A stretch of DNA of 64,000 nt from Apodospora peruviana (Eukaryota; Ascomycota; Sordariomycetes; Sordariales; Lasiosphaeriaceae), in contig JAUEDM010000001.1 of assembly GCA_033439685.1 (NCBI GenBank), positions 3,968,001-4,032,000 of the forward strand, in the 5' to 3' direction. Both the position numbers and the translations under genes were made by a program. A model generated the notes under the pieces. It ran no database searches. It had not been told where the DNA came from and saw only the letters and a list, made by a program, of their open reading frames with translations. Positions 57,860 through 64,000 of this stretch are shown piece after piece (the first letter of the stretch is position 1; every line of letters starts with the position of its first letter).

Positions 57860-60145
57860 GTTAGCAGCGAGGCATTACGTTTTTTTTTTTTTTTTCACCA
57901 AGTCGAGAACGGACTGGACTGTATCATGTACACTTTTTATGAGATACCCGGGTTTCTTTTCTTGTATTTGTTATCACTGGGCTGTTTCAATGCGCAAGGA
58001 TCTTTGATGTCTTCTTTTACGAGGTTTGCATGGCGACATGATTTACGGACTTTCAATTTGATACCATGGGTTTTCTGTTTTCTTTTCTTTAGTCCATAGA
58101 CTTTGTCTAGAAGAAACGGGTATGCAGCTTTTAAAAGACCACATTGAGTGGCATTTGCTCGACATTTTGTTGTTTCAAAACTATTCAAGTCACACGAAGC
58201 TCTTTGAATGGTCCCTTGAATTGTGGCCCGTCCTTCCTAAGCCTCACCGATGATGTGGAATCACACACCACTCGTTCGGTTGGGAACTTGGCCCCCATCT
58301 TTGAACGCAACCACCTTGCGAAAATGCTATGCCGCTTTTCTTCTCCGATATCTGTCCTACCCGATTATCCCAAAACAACGCCGGTGCCTTGCGTTTCGTG
58401 CCACACGACGACTATAACCACAAAACAAGCTTAAGATAGCTCAGGCAGTACTAGTACTACTTCCTCATCGAAACAAACCAACGCCACAGAACCGCATCAA
58501 TATTCGAAAGGTATCGAGGCTGGGCCTCTCAATAAACGATAGTTCACTTGTTTTTCGACACCGTTGGTCCCAGTCCAATCTTCTCTCCCGGCCGGCTCTG
58601 TATCTGATGTATTTGACTCCAACTCAGGTTCAGCAGAGAGATATTCGGGTTGTCTCCCAATATAAGGTTCTCGTCGGGTTTAGTTAGTGACACCATAATG
58701 GTACGCCATTCCACGGTAAATAGTAGCCATCGGGTACCTTACACAACCCTGTAAGATTCCTTGTCTGTGACATATTCTACCCGATGGCTACTATTTACCG
58801 TGGAATGGTGTAGTAACCCAGGAAGGAGGATGACGACTCAAGCAACCGGGGAGAAACCCCGGTTCCTGAGCTTGCTGCTTTGGGTGCAGTGAGAACTTTA
58901 TATCCATGGTTCCAAACCGTAGCATCGGAATCCTCCTCGGCAGAGGATGCTACCCATCCCACTCAGATACACACTGTGACTGGCTAATCTTCCAAATCTT
59001 GCAAAGGACCAGAGATGGTGGCAGATGGACCTGGCCTAGACTAGAGTGACTAGTGATGGTCAACGCGGGAGTGCGGCGGGATGTGACTGTGCCTCTTTCG
59101 CCTCAACTTTTTCTGTCTTCCTTATTGGTTAGGCTGAAGTGTTGGTGTTTCTCGTGCTTGGATATGTCCTTGAAAGTTATGTACTTCCGTCCTCCTTGGT
59201 TCTTTTTTGCTTGCGAGGAAAATCAGATAAGAACGTGGATCACCATGATAACATGGACTTTGCAAATACTTTTATGCTCACCTCATAACGCATGACGATA
59301 CATTCACACATCCACACAAAATTTTCATTGCTTCTTCTCCATTTCGAATCACTGTGGGTGTTGACCAGGTTTGCGGAGCTCGGATGACAGTGCTTGGAGA
59401 TCCTAATCACGCATTGATCCAATGCGGGGGGATTGGTACAACTTTACAGGGATCAAGAAGCCAAGAAAGACAGACAAGCATGCGCCGCACGGGATGCCTG
59501 TCCCTTTCAGGATCGCAATGGAAGCTGTCAGGGGGTTTGGCAGATATTCCGTGCTGGACGTGCACCGTTCAGGGCTGGAATCGTGGTACATTTGGGGAGG
59601 GAGAAGCTCGCTTGGGAAGGTCGGTGTCTTTCCTCTTCGGACCTTTAAGGTCTGCCAGGCACTTCAGTGTTGTATGTTGAAGTTTTTACCTGCCGATTCC
59701 CCCATGCCAAGGTGGCGCGGGTTTTCAACAAAAAGGCTGGACCGAATAATCTTTTCTTGGGTACTGATTGTCAACCTGGAATCAGTACAGAGTAATGGTA
59801 GCTACAAAGCTTGCTGAGATCTGATCAAGATTTTCCTATCCACTAACTGGCGGGTTGCCAGCCCAGTCACTCCAGTTCCAGGCTGCCGATCCCGTCCTAC
59901 CTGACTCGGACCATTTTGGTGGCACAGCACAACGAACCCAAGTTTTTATATCAACTCATTTGGCCCCTGGTCTAGAATTTTTACTGCAGCTTTTTCAATG
60001 CATATTGAAGTTGGTTGACAGTTCAAGGGAGTAGACAACCTCACTCCTTCCTAGGAATAGAGGTTCAGACAGCGCTCTGCTCCGGCGCCATTATTCATCC
60101 TGACACCTTCCACCAGACTCCACAACTATTTCGCTCCGTCCGACC
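57860..60145. other. Long intergenic region containing a MITE
   Basis: 2.3 kb without a recognisable gene, apart from the MITE at 58702-58812. A poly(T) run (about 57880-57895) lies just after the amidoligase stop. Confidence 0.6.
58702..58812. mobile_element. MITE copy B, 111 bp, near-perfect inverted repeats
   Basis: Arms 58702-58736 and 58778-58812 are inverted copies of each other over about 35 bases (core CCATTCCACGGTAAATAGTA), with a single mismatch near the outer end. The ends are TA, consistent with a Tc1/mariner-type TA target. The inner ~40 bp contain CCTTGTCTGTGACAT, whose reverse complement also lies inside the diverged copy near 11633. It has no coding capacity. Confidence 0.85.
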
Positions 60146-61671
60146 ATGACGCAACCCATGCCAACATCCCTCTCAGACTTTCCCCCGGAATTTGTAGCCT
60201 ACAACGACGGACCGGCATTAACATGGACGAGCATCGCCTTGACGGCCGTCTCATTCGTGATCGTGGGGATTCGGTTCGCCATCAGGCACCGCTCAGGCGG
60301 CATGGGATTGGGGTATGATGACTGGTTAATATTGTGCACGCTGCCGTTGATGCTCGTGTTCATGGTGACAGCGATTCTGGGTACGATACTGCCACCAACC
60401 TCCTGTCCCTTGAGTGAATATTGGTAGATATTGATTGGGGGTATTAGCTGTGCAACAAGGTGGTGTTGGCCGCCACTTGGCCGTCAATATGGTCATCGAT
60501 CCTCAAAGATTCGAAACCACGAATCTGGTAGCTGCCCCTTTTACTCCTTTCATTCTCATAAGCAAGGTGGTCGGTTTGAAGACAACACTAACAAAACTTG
60601 AACAGTACCTTTACATAGCCGAATACCACTACTTCACGCTCGTGGCGGTGATCAAGGCCTCCATCTTGGCCATGTACTACCGCATCTTCCCGACGCGCTT
60701 CATGAAGCACAGCGTCTATATTATTGGCGGCTCTGTCGTGCTATGGTGGGTGGCCATCATCCTGGTCACCATCTTCCAATGTCAGCCCGTCTCGAAGGCG
60801 TATAAACCGTTCATGGAGGGAGGAACGTGTCTGGACAAGACGCAGTTCTTCTTTGGCAACTCGATACCTAATATCCTCCAGGATATTTTGATCATTGCTC
60901 TACCCATGAAAGAGGTGTGGCGGTTGCAGGTCTCGAGGCAGCAGAAGGTTGCTATTGGCGGCGTATTTATTCTTGGGTTTGCGTGAGTATGTCGTTTTCA
61001 GCTGAAGTGCTTTTCTTTCTGACAGTTTGAGATGATTAGTGTTGTCATAATTGGCTGCATCCGACTCAAGTCCCTACTTGATCTGGTCAACGACCAGTCG
61101 GATTTCACCCGTAAGTTCCAACAAGTTCCAAACCTGTCTCCAGCAGAAATCCATATAATCTTTGTTAACACAACCCCTCGGTCGAGCAGAGTACATAGCC
61201 GTGGCGTGGATCTGGACCATGGCCGAGCCCGTGGTCGGCATCATCGCCGCCTGTCTACCCACGCTACGCCCTCTCCTGCGCCTCGTCCTCGGCAGGGCAT
61301 TTGCGGGTAGATCCTCCAAAGATGCCAACACCCCGTCGAACGGGGGCGGCGGCAACGGGAGAACCCTCATCACGATCGGCGGCGGAGCAGTCAAAGGAGG
61401 ACTAAGGGGGCAATACTCGACGTCAAAGTCGAAGGGCTCAACATCGGGCGGAACAAGAACTATCGGCTCCTTCGAACAGCTTGACGACGGAGACTTCGGC
61501 CCCGATTCCCCCGAACTGTGGCCCAGGGACTACCCAGCTACTCGCGAGGTGTCGGTCTATGGGCGTGGCGGTAGAGATCCGAGTGTGACGAGTGATGAGA
61601 TTCCGTTAGATGGAATCGGGGTGAAGAGAGATGTGCGGTGGAGTATCAAGAAGCAGACTAGGGACCGGTAG
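60146..61671 (+). CDS. Fungal rhodopsin-domain (Pth11-like) integral membrane protein
   Basis: Predicted 414-residue protein. Exons are 60146-60380, 60448-60527, 60606-60982, 61040-61110 and 61190-61671. Introns are 67, 78, 57 and 79 nt with GTACGA/TTAG, GTAGCT/ACAG, GTGAGT/TTAG and GTAAGT/GCAG ends. The 78-nt intron is in frame and open but carries a CACTAAC branch and a good acceptor, and splicing restores the family pattern (GGVGRH... TTNLYLYIAEYHYF). Seven hydrophobic segments fit the fungal rhodopsin domain: GYDDWLILCTLPLML, IKASILAMYYRIFPT, FGNSIPNILQDILI and AVAWIWTMAEPVVGIIAAC. The C-terminus (~130 residues) is hydrophilic and ends KKQTRDR. Related Pth11-type proteins are candidate surface sensors; there is no visible CFEM domain, and ligand and function are unknown. 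Confidence 0.88.
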
Positions 61672-62164
61672 GGAAAGCCTTTTCTGTGGTCAGTTTAGTT
61701 GGATACAAGCACACCAAACGGCCATAGATATAAATATAACTAAGCGTATTCCACCTAAGAGAGGCATTTATAGAGCTGCTGATCCTATACAATACTTTTA
61801 ACAACGTCATCCCATGGGTTTCTGTAGGGATAGGGTGGATAATATGGAAGATTCCTTTCAACGATATTCCCGATCTTCTAGAGATGTCTCTGGCAGTTGG
61901 GGCTGCCTAAATCAAATAGAAAGAATATATTCCAGGTTGTTATGCATGAGATTACAGCGAATTGCCTTCGTTTAGTTGCACACAAGTCCTTTTTATGACC
62001 CCTCGGCCGCACAGCCAGCCTAGGTGAAGCGGATGAATGAGATGTTATCTCTGTGACCCGGGCTAGATAAGTAGCCATGCGTTAGGAGTGGACGCTTCTC
62101 TCCCGGTAATCTTCTCAGCATCGCCTCTTCAGAGGAAACCCATAAAGTCAAGGCTCACTATACC
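61672..62164. other. Intergenic spacer
   Basis: 493 bp with no gene seen. Moderately A+T-rich. Confidence 0.6.
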
Positions 62165-62480
62165 CAAGAAAATTCGTCAAGAAGTTCTTCCGACTCCTTT
62201 CCGCCGGCCTGCTCGGCGCGACCTTCGTCGTCGCTGCTGCCATTGAAGAGCATGTCACCCTCGAGGACCGCCAGTCGGCCAGTGGTTGCTACCCCTTGTG
62301 CGTCTTTCTTCTTTCACCGACCACATACCTACTTCTTGAAAAGCGTGGATATTGTCATATTGACCAAAAAATAGCCAAGCTTCAAGGTGCTGCATCACCC
62401 ATGGCGTCTGCCAGTGCGCCAACGGTGAGACGATCCTTTCTACCTCGGGTTCTGGCGGTCTCCCGGGCTACTGCTGTTAG
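62165..62480 (+). pseudogene. Cysteine-rich secreted-protein-like locus, no visible ATG
   Basis: Exon-like segments 62165-62297 and 62375-62480 are joined by a 77-nt intron-like gap (GTGCGT donor, TTGAC branch, AATAG acceptor). The first reads KKFFRLLSAGLLGATFVVAA, a good signal peptide, then AIEEHVTLEDRQSASGCYP. The second reads FQASRCCITHGVCQCANGET and ends GLPGYCC just before the TAG. The mature part would be about 60-65 residues with seven cysteines, the size and cysteine density of fungal small secreted proteins. No in-frame ATG lies between an upstream TAA (about 62141) and the signal peptide. Either the start is in an unseen upstream exon or the start codon has been lost. I list it as a probable pseudogene for that reason only. 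Confidence 0.5.
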
Positions 62481-62882
62481 TTCAGTCGGAGGAGATGGGA
62501 GTTGGACTGGGTAAGATCATCATTTCTATACCAAGTAGATTAGGGTTTATCTGTCTTTGGAAGCCGTTGCAGCAAGATGTTGGATGGATCCTCGCCACCC
62601 CTTTTGTGGTCAATCGGTATTAATAGCGAAGAGTGAATGATTTAACACCTACCATCAAAGATCCCGTTCCTTTCTTCAACATTAGGTTAAGAGAGAGATT
62701 CCCATTGTACTCGGATGTCTTTGGATTTTCGTATCAGGATGATATATGCCTGTTTATCATATAGGTATGTATATCCCATATGCCTACCACCATCATAGGC
62801 ATAACGTCATCCTTTTTGTGGCGTGGCGATGGGTTTTCTCACGCGCCCCCCCCCCAACCTTTAAACCACCCCGATCTCCCTA
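62481..62882. other. Intergenic spacer
   Basis: 402 bp with no gene seen. It contains a 10-base poly(C) run at about 62846-62855. Confidence 0.6.
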
Positions 62883-63445
62883 CTATGGGAGCTCCCTTCC
62901 CGTCCAGTCCAAGAACCTCCCCGAAGTATCCGCAGTCAGCTCCTCAATGATCTTGTACATGCCATTTCACATGTCCACGGTATTCACGACCCCTCTAAAA
63001 TTCGTCAGTCGGGTCTTGATAAAGCCCGGCGCTATTGCCATTATCCAGACAGGGATGTCGGCGGTCTTAAAGTCGATGACCAGCGTGCATCCCACTCAAG
63101 TGGTCGCGGCTTAATGCCTAATCGCTCAGGCATCAGTACTCCGTGAATGGCTATCAATCGGCGGCGGTCTGCAGACTCAACAGCACAGTTGACCAGCACG
63201 TTGAGCTTCACGTCTCGAAGCTCCTCTGCCGACTCCTTGATAGTATCCTCGCGCTTATAGTCCACTTCCACGATTCTGTCGGCAGTGTCTTCAAGGTCTG
63301 CTGCCATCGATGCGGACTCGGAAGGATCGTTTCTCGTCCCTGGTCTAACGGAGCCAATCGCATACCAATTCTCTCGGGCAAAGGTTCGCAGGAGCTACAG
63401 CCCGGTGCCACGGTTCGCGCCGATTATAAGGACAGTCCTCCTCAT
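62883..63445 (-). pseudogene. Short-chain dehydrogenase pseudogene
   Basis: The minus strand from the ATG at 63445 reads MRRTVLIIGANRGTGL, the Rossmann TGxxxGxG region with Asn in place of the first Gly, then a TAG, then LLRTFARENWYAIGSVRPGT, RIVEVDYKREDTIKESAEEL and DVKLNVLVNCA. After a break it resumes with DFKTADIPVWIMAIAPGFIK, TRLTNFRGVVNTVDM, a TGA, then GMYKIIEELTADTSGRFLDW and a stop at 62885-62883. The middle part that should hold the catalytic Tyr-x-x-x-Lys is missing (about 190 nt shorter than a usual 250-residue member). Two internal stops and this deletion make it non-functional. In intact relatives the enzyme is a NAD(P)-dependent oxidoreductase. Confidence 0.8.
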
Positions 63446-63719
63446 TTTGGAACTTTGCAAGTGATGTGATCGTAGGTAGGCCAAACTTGAAGGATTCTTG
63501 ACAGGATTTTAAAGGTGGTGGGTGGGAATCGCTTTCTTAAATGCGGTACCGGTTGCCGATTTGGGCGAATATCCAATGCTAGCACATTGAGTGAGATGCA
63601 AGTAATGGATTCAGACTGACAGTTGAACATTGACCTTAAAAAAGCAGCCGGTGTAAACCCGGAGGGAGGATGAAAATAGACATCAGGACACCGAATTTGC
63701 CGATTTTGGTCCCGGAATG

Positions 63720-64000
63720 GCAGGCGCGAGGACAAAGATCGAAGGAGACAGTTCGACGGCGGCACGTGGTGGAGTCGGCCGTTGAGGTGTTTGAATCTTT
63801 GCGGGCCCTCCCTGGTGGCCGAATTCGAGTACCCCTTGGCCCAGGCCAGGGCGACCTCGACGATCTGCCTGGAGGGGCATCGGTATCATCACCAACAACG
63901 CCATGCTGGAGGGTCCGCGCAAGGCCATCGAGCCGAGCATGCGGACCAAGACGCTCACCATGCTGCCATTCTTCTATCTCGCCATGACGCTTGTAACGTC
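63720..64000 (+). pseudogene. Possible 5' part of a gene running off the window
   Basis: From the ATG at 63719-63721 region one plus frame reads MAGARTKIEGDSSTAARGGV, meets two TGA codons (near 63783 and 63792), then continues open, closing with GIGIITNNAMLEGPRKAIEP and MRTKTLTMLPFFYLAMTLVT at the window edge. The last stretch looks like real coding sequence leading into a membrane helix. The stops suggest either an intron that I cannot place or a broken gene. No family is assigned. Confidence 0.3.

Noticed and set aside
59353..59817. Overlapping open frames of ~110-130 codons
   Set aside because: No domain, no splice model, and frames on several strands; treated as spacer.
1..64000. tRNA, 5S rRNA, telomere repeat or CRISPR-type array
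   Set aside because: I scanned for B-box (GGTTCGANNCC), 5S-like, TTAGGG and regularly spaced direct repeats by eye and found none that would stand; a tRNAscan or Infernal run would be decisive.

Overview
The window is nuclear DNA of a filamentous ascomycete, most likely a Sordariomycete. Genes carry short (57-86 nt) GT-AG introns with CTAAC-type branch sites, coding regions are GC-rich with C/G third positions, and the repertoire is typical of moulds: several MFS permeases, a Zn2Cys6 factor, a Pth11/rhodopsin-like membrane protein and a DUF4360 secreted protein. The cyclophilin gene has the two-start mitochondrial/cytosolic layout known from Neurospora. No bacterial, organellar, tRNA or rRNA features were seen.

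Layout. 1-5.2 kb: no gene; an array of about four imperfect ~270-310 bp tandem units and several simple repeats. 5.3-7.1 kb: sugar/lactose-type MFS permease (minus). 7.1-23.2 kb: a gene-poor, decayed tract with one good gene (DUF1624 acyltransferase-like, 15.0-16.6 kb), one candidate small gene (12 kb), and remnants of a 14-TM MFS exporter, a GMC oxidoreductase and a highly reducing polyketide synthase. These may be the remains of a secondary-metabolite locus. 23.2-29.6 kb: DUF4360 protein, DAL5-type MFS permease and a second MFS permease.

30.3-57.9 kb is the gene-dense core: RNA polymerase III subunit RPC6/RPC34, cyclophilin, epsin-like Ent3, a MARVEL-type four-TM protein, a Zn2Cys6 factor, a hemerythrin-domain protein, a GNAT acetyltransferase, a TPR/SET protein, an amino-acid permease, L-lactate dehydrogenase and an amidoligase-like protein. 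57.9-64 kb: a MITE, a rhodopsin-fold membrane protein, a cysteine-rich secreted-protein-like locus without a visible ATG, and a broken short-chain dehydrogenase.

Housekeeping genes (Pol III, cyclophilin, epsin) sit together. Flanking parts are accessory, with transporters, pseudogenes and repeats. The strongest anomalies are an in-frame TAG in the MARVEL gene followed by 400 more open codons in the same frame, a two-copy inverted-repeat (MITE) family at 11.5 and 58.7 kb, and the cysteine-rich locus at 62.2 kb. All exon boundaries were inferred by eye from splice consensus, frame and family homology; none has transcript support.
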